From Scleromatobacter humisilvae (GTDB lineage Bacteria; Pseudomonadota; Gammaproteobacteria; Burkholderiales; Burkholderiaceae_C): a stretch of DNA of 64,000 bases. The notes under the pieces were generated by a model, which saw nothing but the letters and a program-made list of their open reading frames with translations, was not told where the DNA came from and did not search any database. Where the stretch lies: positions 248,001 through 312,000 of the forward strand of contig NZ_JAJLJH010000004.1 of the NCBI RefSeq assembly GCF_023231945.1. Direction: 5' to 3'. Positions 9,846 to 19,258 of the stretch are shown here, one piece after another. The position numbers and the translations under genes are program-made. Numbering within the stretch: the stretch's first letter is position 1; the number at the start of each line of letters is the position of its first letter.

Positions 9846-10256
9846 ATGCGATCCAGTTCGCGCGCCCGCGCGACGTTCGCCGCCGTCGTCGTCATCCCGC
9901 TCGCCGCGACCGTCGTCACGGCCGCGCGCGCCGCGAGCGTGCTCGACTTCGACGTCTGGATGCGGGCCATCGACAAGCACAGCGTCGACGTGCAGAAGAA
10001 CATCGCCGCCAACAGGACCGACGCCGCGGTCGCCGACGCGCAGGAGCTCGCGCGCCTGTACGGCCTGATGGAGGCGTACTTCGTCGACGACGGCCACGCG
10101 CCGGACGCGGTGACGATGTCGCAGAGCGGCAAGGCGCTGGCCGCCGCGATCCCGACCGCGCTCGCGGCCCGGGACGTCGACGGCGCGGCGAAGTCCGCGC
10201 TCGATCTCGCGCACGCCTGCAACGACTGCCACGACAACCACAAGCCGTTCCAGTGA
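9846..10256 (+). CDS. Small monohaem c-type cytochrome, second of three
   Basis: A 136-residue protein with an N-terminal hydrophobic export signal (FAAVVVIPLAATVVTAARA) and a haem motif CNDCHDNHKPF near the C-terminus. It begins one base after the previous stop codon. The body is helical and shows only weak similarity to its neighbours, so the three cytochromes are not recent copies of each other. The export signal and haem motif place it in the periplasm. Its role is inferred from context only. Confidence 0.8.
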   Translation: MRSSSRARATFAAVVVIPLAATVVTAARAASVLDFDVWMRAIDKHSVDVQKNIAANRTDAAVADAQELARLYGLMEAYFVDDGHAPDAVTMSQSGKALAAAIPTALAARDVDGAAKSALDLAHACNDCHDNHKPFQ

Positions 10257-10276
10257 CCCTCAACCATCGTCCCCAC

Positions 10277-10756
10277 ATGACATCGATTCCGAGATCCCTT
10301 CGCCTCGCCGTGATCGCGGGCGCGCTCGTCGGCGCCGCCGCCGCAATCGCGCAGCAGGCGCCCAAGCCCGAGAACCTCATCAAGTGGCGCCAGTCCGCGT
10401 TCCAGGTCGTCGCCTGGAACTCCGGGCGCATCAAGTCCAGCCTCGACTCGGGCTACAACAAGGAGCAGGTGCTCAAGGCCGCGACCGCGATCGCGGCGAT
10501 CGCCAACTCCGGCCTCGGCAGCCTGTTCCCGGCCGGCACGGAGACCGGCAAGGGCTGGCACGACACGACGGCCAAGGCCGAACTGTTCGCCAACAGCGCG
10601 AAGTTCGCCGAGCTGGGCGGGGACTTCGGCAAGGAGTCGGGCGAGCTGGTGCGCGTCGTGTCCTCGGGCGCGGACGCCGCGGCCGTGAAGGACCAGTTCG
10701 GCAAGCTGCAGAAGACCTGCAAGTCCTGCCACGACGAATTCCGCAACGCCAATTGA
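10277..10756 (+). CDS. Cytochrome c' family protein, third of three
   Basis: A 159-residue periplasmic cytochrome with signal peptide (AVIAGALVGAAAAIA) and the best match to cytochrome c' in the cluster: IKWRQSAFQVVAWNSGRIKS at the N-terminus and KTCKSCHDEFR at the C-terminus. The ATG at 10277 gives a normal signal peptide. A GTG at 10253 that overlaps the previous stop is possible but adds nothing useful. Cytochromes c' have one five-coordinate haem and bind NO or CO, or pass single electrons. It is part of the polycistronic run that begins at 5425. Confidence 0.85.
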   Translation: MTSIPRSLRLAVIAGALVGAAAAIAQQAPKPENLIKWRQSAFQVVAWNSGRIKSSLDSGYNKEQVLKAATAIAAIANSGLGSLFPAGTETGKGWHDTTAKAELFANSAKFAELGGDFGKESGELVRVVSSGADAAAVKDQFGKLQKTCKSCHDEFRNAN

Positions 10757-10761
10757 ACGCC

Positions 10762-11472
10762 ATGAAAAACACGACACGATTCACCCTCGCCGCCGTCGCG
10801 CTCGCGGCCCTCGCGGGCGCGCACGCGCAGAACGCGCCCGCCGCCGCGGCCGCGGCGCCCGCGCCGCGCGCGCTGCCCAAGGACTTCAGCTTCTTCGTCA
10901 CGAGCCAGCCCATCGGCCAGGGCGGCAACCTCGGCGGCCTGGCCGGCGCCGACGCGCATTGCCAGAAGCTCGCCACGGCCGTGGGCCACGGCGAGCGCAC
11001 CTGGCGCGCCTACCTCAGCACGCAGGCGGCCGACGGCCAGCCCGCGATCAACGCGCGCGACCGCATCGGCGCCGGCCCGTGGACGAACGCGCGCGGCGCG
11101 GTCATCGCGCGCGACGTCGCGCAGCTGCACGGCGACACCGTCGAACTCGCGCAGCTGGGCAACAACCTCAGCAAGGCTACCGCCTACACCGAGACCGGCG
11201 AGATCCGCCCCGGCTTCGGCGACAAGCCCAACCAGCACGACATCATCACCGGCTCGCTGCCCGACGGCCGCGCGTACACCGACGCCGCCGACCACACGTG
11301 CCACAACTACACCAGCAGCGCCCCGGACGCGTCGACCCAGCTGGGCCACTTCGACCGCGCCGGCGGCGGCAACACGTCGTGGAACTCCGCGCACAAGAGC
11401 CGCGGCTGCAGCCAGGACAACCTGGTCAGCACCGGCGGCGCGGGCGACCTCTACTGCTTCGCGGCGAATTGA
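10762..11472 (+). CDS. Secreted lectin-like protein (DUF1554/C-type-lectin-like fold)
   Basis: A 236-residue exported protein: signal peptide ending near GAHAQ, an Ala/Pro linker, then one domain from about residue 40. The domain has FFVTSQPIGQGGNLGGLAGADAH, CQKLA, TWRAYLS and DRIGAGPW. It ends with a cysteine-containing block (TCHNYTSS, SRGCSQDN, LYCFAAN). This arrangement is that of the DUF1554-type lectin-like domain found in secreted proteins of many Gram-negatives; the cysteines probably form disulfides. It is the last gene of the cluster starting at 5425, 5 bp after the cytochrome c' gene. A binding role on the cell surface is an inference. Confidence 0.75.
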   Translation: MKNTTRFTLAAVALAALAGAHAQNAPAAAAAAPAPRALPKDFSFFVTSQPIGQGGNLGGLAGADAHCQKLATAVGHGERTWRAYLSTQAADGQPAINARDRIGAGPWTNARGAVIARDVAQLHGDTVELAQLGNNLSKATAYTETGEIRPGFGDKPNQHDIITGSLPDGRAYTDAADHTCHNYTSSAPDASTQLGHFDRAGGGNTSWNSAHKSRGCSQDNLVSTGGAGDLYCFAAN

Positions 11473-11520
11473 ACGCGGTCGTTGAGGCGCCGCCACCGGA
11501 GACCGTGAGCGATTGACGAC

Positions 11521-11930
11521 CGGATTGGGGTCTCGGACTGGGGTCACACGGATTGGGGTCAGTCGCGGATTGGGGTCAGGTCTTGCCTTTTGCCCATTTA
11601 CTGGGGTCAGGTCTTGCCTTTTGCCCGGGGCGCCCGCGGAAAAGAGGACGAATTCACCTCTGCGAAATCGCCGCTCAGTCGCATGAGCAACTGCAAGGTA
11701 CGGAGCAACGAGCTTGCGTGAGGGCCTCGAACGCGACCAGCAAGTACCGGCTGACAGCCCCCATTCGCACGACTGTGGCGCTCTGAAAACTGCAGGCAAA
11801 AGGCAAGACCTGACCCCAACGAGGAGGCAAAAGGCAAGACCTGACCCCAACGAGGAGGCAAAAGGCAAGACCTGACCCCAACGCGAACGCGTGTGACCCC
11901 AACGCGTGACCCCAACGCGTGCCTGCAACG
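11521..11930. repeat. Inverted array of 31-bp REP-like repeats
   Basis: Two plus-oriented copies of GGGGTCAGGTCTTGCC followed by TTTTGCC (units at 11570 and 11601) face three reverse-complement copies (11795-11819, 11826-11850, 11857-11881). In both arms the unit repeats with a 31-bp period. Shorter degenerate TTGGGGTC and GACCCCAA pieces extend both ends. The arms enclose about 170 bp of unique sequence with no recognisable gene. The core TCAGGTCTTGC resembles repeats seen around REP-associated tyrosine transposases in proteobacteria (from memory); no such transposase is present here. Confidence 0.85.
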
Positions 11931-11976
11931 CGTGCGCCCCCAACGCGAACCCGGGCGGAGCCAGATCCCTCGGCCT

Positions 11977-12891
11977 TCAGCGATTGGCGACGACTTCCTT
12001 GTAGACCCACGTCACGAAACGATCGCGCGTCGCCGGCGTGCCCTGCGGCACGTGCGCGTCGAAGTCCGCCGTCGGATGCGCGGCGATGATCTCGTCCAGC
12101 GTCTTGCCCTCCTCGACGAGCTTCTGCACGCGGCCGCGCAGCGCCACGATGAGGTCGCGCTGCGCCAGCACGGCGTCGCGGGTGACGATCGGGCCGTGGC
12201 CGGGGATGATCTTCGTGGTCGGACCTGCGCGGTCGACGATCTCGCTCAGGCCCTCGAGGATGCCGGCCAGCGAGCCGCCGTTGGCGAGGTCGGCGTAGGG
12301 ATAGCCGACGCTGCGGTAGATGTCGCCGACGGCGAGGATGTCGTGGCGCGGGAACGAGATCACCGTGTCGCCGTCGGTGTGCGCGGCCTCGACCGGCAGC
12401 AGGCGCACGTCCTCGCCATCGATGTGGATCGACAGCGACGCGTTGTACGTGACGACGGGCAGCGCCTCCTCGGCCGCCGGCTTGCCGGGCGTGCCGTCGG
12501 CGGCCGCTGCGGGGTGCTCGAGGCGCCAGCGCAGCTGGTCGCGCGCGAAGATCGTCGCGCCCAGCTTCGCGAAGTTGGCGTTGCCGCCGACGTGGTCGGG
12601 GTGCACGTGCGTGTCGACCAGGAAGCGGATCGGCTTGTCCGAGACGCGGCGGATCGCGGCGACGAGCTTGTCGGTCAGCGGCGCGAACTGCGAGTCGACC
12701 AGCAGGATGCCGTCGGGCCCGGCCAGCACGCTGATGCGGCCGCCCAGGCCCTCGAGCGTCCAGAAATCCGGTGCGAGCTGCGTCGTCTTGATCTCGATCT
12801 TGCTGTAGTCCGGGTCGGATTGCGCCAGGGCCGGCAGCGCGGCGCAAAGTCCCAGGGTCAAGGCGGCGAACGAATGAGCGAGGCGTGTCAT
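11977..12891 (-). CDS. Exported MBL-fold metallo-hydrolase
   Basis: A 304-residue periplasmic protein with signal peptide ALTLGLCAALPALAQ and a metallo-beta-lactamase fold. The zinc motif THVHPDHVGGN gives the HxHxDH signature, with later ligands in AAHTDGDT and IIPGHGPIV. It belongs to the large group of exported MBL hydrolases that includes class B beta-lactamase relatives and quinoprotein-relay proteins. The substrate cannot be read from sequence. The gene stands alone between the REP-like repeat array and tonB, on the same strand as tonB, 67 bp after the tonB stop. Confidence 0.88.
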   Translation of the reverse strand: MTRLAHSFAALTLGLCAALPALAQSDPDYSKIEIKTTQLAPDFWTLEGLGGRISVLAGPDGILLVDSQFAPLTDKLVAAIRRVSDKPIRFLVDTHVHPDHVGGNANFAKLGATIFARDQLRWRLEHPAAAADGTPGKPAAEEALPVVTYNASLSIHIDGEDVRLLPVEAAHTDGDTVISFPRHDILAVGDIYRSVGYPYADLANGGSLAGILEGLSEIVDRAGPTTKIIPGHGPIVTRDAVLAQRDLIVALRGRVQKLVEEGKTLDEIIAAHPTADFDAHVPQGTPATRDRFVTWVYKEVVANR

Positions 12892-12958
12892 GTCGAAAGC
12901 GTGTTGGCGGACGGGACGGCCATGCTACGGCAGTCCGCGTCCGCGGTCAGCACAGGGT

Positions 12959-13726
12959 CTATCTCGCGAAGTTGACGTCCAAGGGCACCTGCACTTCCTC
13001 CGCGCCGCCCGCGGAGCAATGCATGCGCTTGACGGCCGCCTGCACATACTTCGTGTATTCCTTCGGCCCGGACAGGAACGCGACGTCCGTCACCTGCCCG
13101 CCGCGTACCGTCAGCCGCGTGCGCACCGTGCCGGCGATGCCGACGCGGTCGATCGCCTCTTCGAGCACGGCGGCCAGCACCGACTGGTAGCCGGGACACG
13201 CGAGGCTGACCTCCTGACGCACGACCGCCGGCGGCGCGGGCGCCGGGGCCGGCGTCGGGGCCGGCGGCGCCGCGACGACCGGCTCGGGCGGCGGCACCGA
13301 GGCCGTCGCGGTGATCGTCGGCGCGGGCGGCGCGGGCGGCGGCACCACCTCGGGCGGTGGCACGTAGGCCGGCGGCGGCGTCGCGGCCTTCGGCCGGTCG
13401 ACGACCTTCTCGATCTTCGGCGGCGGCGGTGGCGGGGGCGGCGGTGTCTCCGCAATGATGGCCATGTCGATCGGCTTGCGGACCGCGTCGACGACGTGCT
13501 GCGCGAGGCCCGACACCAGCGCCCAGCCGAACAGCACGTGGATGCCCGCGACGATGGCCAGGCCCGTGCCGCGCCCCCTGGCTTGCGCCTTCGCGCGCGC
13601 GGCCGGGCGCGCCAGCCGCGGGAACGCCAGCACCTCGGCGGGCTCGTGCGGCGCGCGCACGGGGATGGGCAGCGGCGCACGCAGCGCGACGCCGCGCGGC
13701 TCCAGTGAATCGAGTACAGCGCTCAT
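12959..13726 (-). CDS. tonB: Energy transducer TonB
   Basis: A 255-residue TonB. It has a cytoplasmic basic N-terminus, one membrane helix (GLAIVAGIHVLFGWALVSGL, about residues 54-73), then a long Pro-rich periplasmic spanner with a run of nine prolines. The C-terminal domain (about residues 170-255) is of the TonB/TolA type, with GTVRTRLTVRGGQVTDV. It couples the proton-motive ExbB/ExbD complex to outer-membrane receptors. It is last in the exbB-exbD-exbD-tonB unit, 7 bp after the second exbD. Likely clients in this window are the receptors at 2607 and 63276. Confidence 0.92.
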   Translation of the reverse strand: MSAVLDSLEPRGVALRAPLPIPVRAPHEPAEVLAFPRLARPAARAKAQARGRGTGLAIVAGIHVLFGWALVSGLAQHVVDAVRKPIDMAIIAETPPPPPPPPPKIEKVVDRPKAATPPPAYVPPPEVVPPPAPPAPTITATASVPPPEPVVAAPPAPTPAPAPAPPAVVRQEVSLACPGYQSVLAAVLEEAIDRVGIAGTVRTRLTVRGGQVTDVAFLSGPKEYTKYVQAAVKRMHCSAGGAEEVQVPLDVNFAR

Positions 13727-13733
13727 GACGTCC

Positions 13734-14180
13734 TCATTTCGGAATGAATTGCTCGCTGCCGGTGACGCCGACCCTGGTCAGCCCGGCCTGGTTGGCCGCC
13801 ACCATCACGGCGGCGAACGCGTCGTACTTCGCGCCCTGGTCGGGACGCACGTGCATCTCGGGCTGCTCCGGCTGCGCCGCGGCGGCGACGAGGTGCGCCT
13901 CGAGGTCGGCCGCGCCGGCCAGCGGCGTGCCGTTCCAGCTCAGCGCCCCGCCCGGCGCGATGTCGATCTGCACCACCTCGGGCTTGCGCGCGGCCGGCGG
14001 CGGATCGCCCACCGGCAGGTGCAGGTTGACCGCGTGCAGCTGCACGGGGATCGTGATGATGATCATCACCAGCAGCACCAGCATCACGTCGATCAGCGGC
14101 GTGGTGTTGATGTCGGCCACCGGCAGGTCGTCGACGACGGCGCGGCGGCGCGCGCGAGTCCTGTTGGGCATCGCGGTCAT
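13734..14180 (-). CDS. exbD: Biopolymer transport protein ExbD (second copy)
   Basis: A 148-residue protein with one N-terminal membrane helix and the conserved INTTPLIDVMLVLLVMIIITIP block, which holds the membrane Asp that carries protons. The periplasmic domain follows. It overlaps the first exbD by four bases (ATGA) and precedes tonB. The start ATG at 14180 lies within the overlap. It differs clearly from the first ExbD, so the pair is an old duplication, possibly forming a mixed ExbD dimer or a spare for another receptor. Confidence 0.92.
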   Translation of the reverse strand: MTAMPNRTRARRRAVVDDLPVADINTTPLIDVMLVLLVMIIITIPVQLHAVNLHLPVGDPPPAARKPEVVQIDIAPGGALSWNGTPLAGAADLEAHLVAAAAQPEQPEMHVRPDQGAKYDAFAAVMVAANQAGLTRVGVTGSEQFIPK

Positions 14181-14602
14181 CCCTTGGGCGGCGGTTCGGT
14201 GATGAAGCCGACGTGCCGGATGCCGGCGCGCTGGCAGGCGTAGAGCACGCGGCCGACGGGCGCGTAGTCGCTGTGCGCGTCGCCACGGATGTGGATCTCG
14301 GGCTGCGGATCCTGCACGGCGACGGCCTTGAGCCTGTCGGCCAGGGCCTCGTCGCCGGCGACGCGGCTGTCGAACCAGAACGTGGCGCCGCGGGCGTCCA
14401 CCGAGATCACGATGTCCCGGGGCGTGCTCTCGCGCACCTGGTTGCGCAGCTTGGGCAGCGCCACCGGCACCGAGAAGTTCGCGACGGGAATCGTGATCAG
14501 GAAGATGATCAGCAGCACCAGCATCACGTCGACCAGCGGCGTGGTGTTGATCGTCGACACCGCCTGGTCTTCGCCGCCGGCCGACGGCAGGTTCATCGCC
14601 AT
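14177..14602 (-). CDS. exbD: Biopolymer transport protein ExbD (first copy)
   Basis: A 141-residue ExbD with the motif STINTTPLVDVMLVLLIIFLITIP near the N-terminus (proton-carrying Asp in the single membrane helix) and a periplasmic domain with PEIHIRGDAHSDY. The start MAMNLPSAGG is chosen because it begins one base after the exbB stop and fits the ExbD N-terminus. Tandem exbD genes after one exbB are common in Xanthomonas and Burkholderiales. It works in the inner-membrane ExbB-ExbD motor. Confidence 0.92.
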   Translation of the reverse strand: MAMNLPSAGGEDQAVSTINTTPLVDVMLVLLIIFLITIPVANFSVPVALPKLRNQVRESTPRDIVISVDARGATFWFDSRVAGDEALADRLKAVAVQDPQPEIHIRGDAHSDYAPVGRVLYACQRAGIRHVGFITEPPPKG

Positions 14603-14603
14603 G

Positions 14604-15401
14604 TCAGGCCGCCGCTGTTGCCGCGACGCCCGCGCCGGCGTTCGCAGGCGACCCCGCGGCGGCGCTCGAGCCCAGCAGCACCGCATGCAGCTCGCTCGAG
14701 AAGTCGCGCACCTCGTCCAGCACCGCGCTGTTGCGCCGCAGGAGGAAGTTGTAGCCCAGCACCGCGGGCACGGCCACGGCCAGGCCCAGCGCCGTCATGA
14801 TCAGCGCCTCGCCCACCGGCCCCGCCACCTTGTCGATCGACGCCTGCCCCGCCAGGCCGATGGCCGTCAGCGCGTGGTAGATCCCCCAGACCGTACCGAA
14901 CAGGCCGACGAACGGCGAGGTCGAGCCGACCGTCGCCAGGAAGCTCAGCCCGACCGACAGCCGGCGCTGCACGCGCTCCGTGGCGCGATGCAGCGTCAGG
15001 TCGACCCAGTCGTTGAAGTCGACCTTGGCATGCAGGCCGCCGTGGCGGCGCGTCGCGTCCAGGCCGGCCTCGGCGATGTCGCGGAACGGGCTCGTCTCGT
15101 GCAGCTTGCCGGCGCCCGCCTGCACGGTGCCGGCGTCCCAGAACGTCGTCGAGGCCTTCTTCGCATGGCCGGCGATGCGGAACTGCTCCAGCACCTTGGT
15201 GACGATGACGTACCAGCTGCCGGCGCTGAACGCCGCCAGGATCAGCAGCACCGAGCGGGCGACGACGTCGCTGCCCTGCCAGAGGGCGCCGACGCCGTAC
15301 GGGTTGTCGGCGCCGCCCTGGGCATGCGCCAGCGGCCAGGCGAGCAAGGCCGCGACGGCCACGAGGCCGCGGGCGGATGGGGAGGAGAAGGTCGTGGTCA
15401 T
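14604..15401 (-). CDS. exbB: Biopolymer transport protein ExbB
   Basis: A 265-residue MotA/TolQ/ExbB family protein. An exported N-terminal segment (ARGLVAVAALLAWPLAHAQ) is followed by a membrane helix near residue 55 and the conserved pair of helices VGLSFLATVGSTSPFVGLFGTVWGIYHAL and GEALIMTALGLAVAVPAVLGYN. The ATG at 15401 (MTTTFSSP) is preferred over upstream in-frame codons because it gives a normal ExbB N-terminus. It is the first gene of the exbB-exbD-exbD-tonB operon. Confidence 0.92.
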   Translation of the reverse strand: MTTTFSSPSARGLVAVAALLAWPLAHAQGGADNPYGVGALWQGSDVVARSVLLILAAFSAGSWYVIVTKVLEQFRIAGHAKKASTTFWDAGTVQAGAGKLHETSPFRDIAEAGLDATRRHGGLHAKVDFNDWVDLTLHRATERVQRRLSVGLSFLATVGSTSPFVGLFGTVWGIYHALTAIGLAGQASIDKVAGPVGEALIMTALGLAVAVPAVLGYNFLLRRNSAVLDEVRDFSSELHAVLLGSSAAAGSPANAGAGVAATAAA

Positions 15402-15632
15402 GGAACTGCGCAATGCCTGCGTCGAGGTGGTTGACCCCTTCGCAGGTCGCAGCTTCCGTGCCACGCGAAGTGCATGAGCTTCTGCGCTCTTGCGGTCGCG
15501 CACGCGCCCTCGGGCGATGCGCGCCGCGAACCTGCGGCGCGCGCGCGTCAGGCCGTCACGACGCCGGCCGGATGTTGGATCGGCAACCGCCGCTGCTGCA
15601 ATCGGCGCAGTGGCCTGTTGCGCCGCTCGATA

Positions 15633-16529
15633 TCAGTCCGCGCGCAGGGTCTGCGCGAAGAACGCCAGCGTGCGCTGCCACGCCAGCGCCGCGGCCCTGG
15701 CGTCGAAGCGCGGCGTGGTGTCGTTGTTGAAGCCGTGTTCGACACCCGGGTAGACGAAGGCCTCGTACCTGACGTGCGCCGCCTTCAGCGCGGCCTCGTA
15801 GGGCGGCCACGTGGCGTTGACGCGGTCGTCGTTGCCCGCGAAGTGCAGCTGCAGCGGCGCGCGGATGCGCGGCACCGCGTCGAGTTCGGGCGCGACACCG
15901 TAGAACGGCACGCCGGCGTTGAGGTCGTGCCATTGCGTGGCGAGCCAGTTCACCACGCCGCCGCCGAAGCAGAAGCCCACCGCGCCGACGCGGCCGTTGG
16001 TGCCGGCGTGCGTCTTCAGCAGCTGCGCCGCGGCGAGGAAGTCGGCCTTGACCCTGGCCGGGTCGAGCTTGCCGAACAGCTCGCGCGCCTTGTCCTCGTC
16101 GCCGGGATAGCCGCCGAGGGAGAACAGCGCGTCGGGCGCGAACGCGAGGTAGCCCTCGAGCGCGAGCCGGCGGGCGATGTCCTCGATGTGCGGATTGAGG
16201 CCGCGGTTCTCGTGGATGACCAGGATGGCCGGGATGTCCTTGCCCGCCGCCTGCGCCGGCTTGACGAGATAGCCGCTGCCCTTGCCGTGGCCTTGCGGCG
16301 AGTCGAAGCCGAATGTCGAGCCGACGATCCGCGCGTCGCCCGGCGACACCTGCTGCGCCTGCGCGAAGTTGGGCGACAACGCCTCCAGCAGGCCCGCCGC
16401 GGTCATGCCGCCCACCGCGTACTTGCCGGCGCCATCGAGGAAGCCGCGGCGCGAGATGCCGCCGTGGACATACTGGTCGAAGAGCTTGAGGACTTCAGGG
16501 GCGAAATCGCCGGCGGTCTGCGTGGGCAT
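15633..16529 (-). CDS. Dienelactone hydrolase family protein, Tat-type N-terminus
   Basis: A 298-residue alpha/beta hydrolase. The N-terminus carries a twin-arginine motif (ISRRGFLDGAGKYAVGG), suggesting export. The catalytic triad typical of dienelactone hydrolases is visible: Cys in GFCFGGG, Asp in GNDDRVN and His in GVEHGFNN. The start at 16529 is preferred over the ATG at 16544 because GGAG stands nine bases before it. Family members open lactone rings such as dienelactone, but many have other ester substrates, so the exact reaction is open. It lies 92 bp from the end of the LysR gene on the same strand. Confidence 0.87.
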   Translation of the reverse strand: MPTQTAGDFAPEVLKLFDQYVHGGISRRGFLDGAGKYAVGGMTAAGLLEALSPNFAQAQQVSPGDARIVGSTFGFDSPQGHGKGSGYLVKPAQAAGKDIPAILVIHENRGLNPHIEDIARRLALEGYLAFAPDALFSLGGYPGDEDKARELFGKLDPARVKADFLAAAQLLKTHAGTNGRVGAVGFCFGGGVVNWLATQWHDLNAGVPFYGVAPELDAVPRIRAPLQLHFAGNDDRVNATWPPYEAALKAAHVRYEAFVYPGVEHGFNNDTTPRFDARAAALAWQRTLAFFAQTLRAD

Positions 16530-16621
16530 GGATCGTGTCTCCATCGTGAGTCGATGCGCGTGTGTTTATACCTGGGCGTGGGTGCACGTCGCGACCAGGG
16601 GCACTTCGCGGGCCCGCGCGG

Positions 16622-17479
16622 TCAGAGCGTCGGCAGGATGCGGCGCAGGTGCTCGTGGAAGGCCGCCACCAGCGGCGGCGGGCGCGGCAGGTCGAACTTC
16701 ACCATCAGTCCGACGGCCGGCAACGCGGGCAGGCGCCGGCCGGGCGCGAGCACCTGCAGGTCGTCCGGCACGGCCGCCTGCGTGAGCACCGCGATCGCCT
16801 GCCCCGATCGCACGACCGCCAGCAGGCCGGCCATGCTGCCGCTGGCGAAGGCCACGCGCCAGGGCCGGCCGATCGCGGCCAGGCCCTCGCAGGCGGCGCG
16901 GTGGTCCAGCGTGTCCGGATCGGACAGCGCGAGCTGCAACGGCTCGCGGCCGATGGCGTCGTCCTGCCGGTTGCCCACCCACACCAGCGGTTCGCGCCGG
17001 ATCACGCGGCTCGCGTCGGCGGCCTCGTTCGTCGACACCAGCGCCAGGTCGAGCGCGTGCTTGCGCAGCCGCTCGACCAGCCGCGGCGTGGGCGCGCACA
17101 GCACCTCCACGAGCACCTGCGGATGCTGGCTCGCGAAGCTGCGCAGGATGTGCGGCAGGAAGGCCGCGGCGTAGTCGTCCGGGCAGCCGAAGCGCAGCGT
17201 GCCGGTCAGGCCGGAGCCCGAGATGTCGGCCAGGGCCGCGTCGTGGTGGCGCAGGATCGTGCGCGCGTGGGCCAGCAGGCGCTCGCCGTGCAGCGTGAGC
17301 GTCACGCCGCGCCCGGTGCGATTGAGCAGCGGCTGGTTCAGCAGGCCCTCGAGCTTCTTGACCTGCATGCTCACCGCAGCCTGCGTGCGGCCGATCTTCT
17401 CCGCGGCCCGCACGAGCGTGCGCGCCTCCGCGATCGCCACGAAGGTGCGCAGCAGGTCGATGTCGAGGTGGCCGCTCAC
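16622..17479 (-). CDS. dgdR: LysR-type regulator, probably DgdR
   Basis: A 285-residue LysR protein: N-terminal winged helix (IDLLRTFVAIAEARTLVRAAEKIGRTQAAVSMQVKKLE) and a periplasmic-binding-like effector domain from about residue 90. It is divergent from dgdA with 97 bp between the starts, the arrangement known in Burkholderia, where DgdR controls the decarboxylase. The start is a GTG; no ATG in a suitable place exists upstream. In Burkholderia cepacia dialkylglycines relieve DgdR control (established knowledge); here the function is assigned by synteny and family. Confidence 0.85.
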   Translation of the reverse strand: MSGHLDIDLLRTFVAIAEARTLVRAAEKIGRTQAAVSMQVKKLEGLLNQPLLNRTGRGVTLTLHGERLLAHARTILRHHDAALADISGSGLTGTLRFGCPDDYAAAFLPHILRSFASQHPQVLVEVLCAPTPRLVERLRKHALDLALVSTNEAADASRVIRREPLVWVGNRQDDAIGREPLQLALSDPDTLDHRAACEGLAAIGRPWRVAFASGSMAGLLAVVRSGQAIAVLTQAAVPDDLQVLAPGRRLPALPAVGLMVKFDLPRPPPLVAAFHEHLRRILPTL

Positions 17480-17486
17480 GCCATAA

Positions 17487-18878
<1,392 letters not shown>

Positions 18879-18985
18879 GCAAGGAGCGCAGGTCCCGTCG
18901 CGACGCTGCCGATCCCGGGCTGTCGTTCGCCGCCCCGGGGCAGCGTCGCATCCTTGACGGCGGCGTCCGTGCGCCTGGATCCAGG

Positions 18986-19258
18986 TCAGTGGCCAGTCGC
19001 GCCGTTCGGACCGGCAGCGGGCGCGCCCGGTCCTGCCATGGCGCGGACCGCATCTCGGGCGTCCATGTGGTCGAACGCCGTGGCGGGCGGGGCGCAACGC
19101 GTCACCAAGCGGTTCGATCCGGTGGGTGAGATGCGTTCGCAGACCACCTGGGCGGCGGGAACTGACGCGACCTCCGTAGCCGGTTGCGCGCTCGTTTCAG
19201 GCTGGTCTGCACAGGCCGCCAGTCCCATGAGCAGGACAGTACACAGTGACCATTTCAT
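18986..19258 (-). CDS. Small lipoprotein of unknown function
   Basis: A 90-residue protein with a lipoprotein signal ending in the lipobox LMGLAAC, so the Cys should be lipidated. The mature part is short, rich in Ala, Pro and Thr, and has two more Cys (VVCERI, VTRCAPP). The start MKWSLCTVLLMG is supported by AAGGA upstream. Similar small exported proteins carrying a CExxxPTGSRL-like phrase are common in proteobacteria, with no known function. It is convergent with dgdA. Confidence 0.72.
   Translation of the reverse strand: MKWSLCTVLLMGLAACADQPETSAQPATEVASVPAAQVVCERISPTGSNRLVTRCAPPATAFDHMDARDAVRAMAGPGAPAAGPNGATGH

Noticed and set aside
11627-11794. Gene or transposase remnant between the two repeat arms
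   Set aside because: Short frames on both strands gave no recognisable protein motif, so it is only listed as unique spacer.
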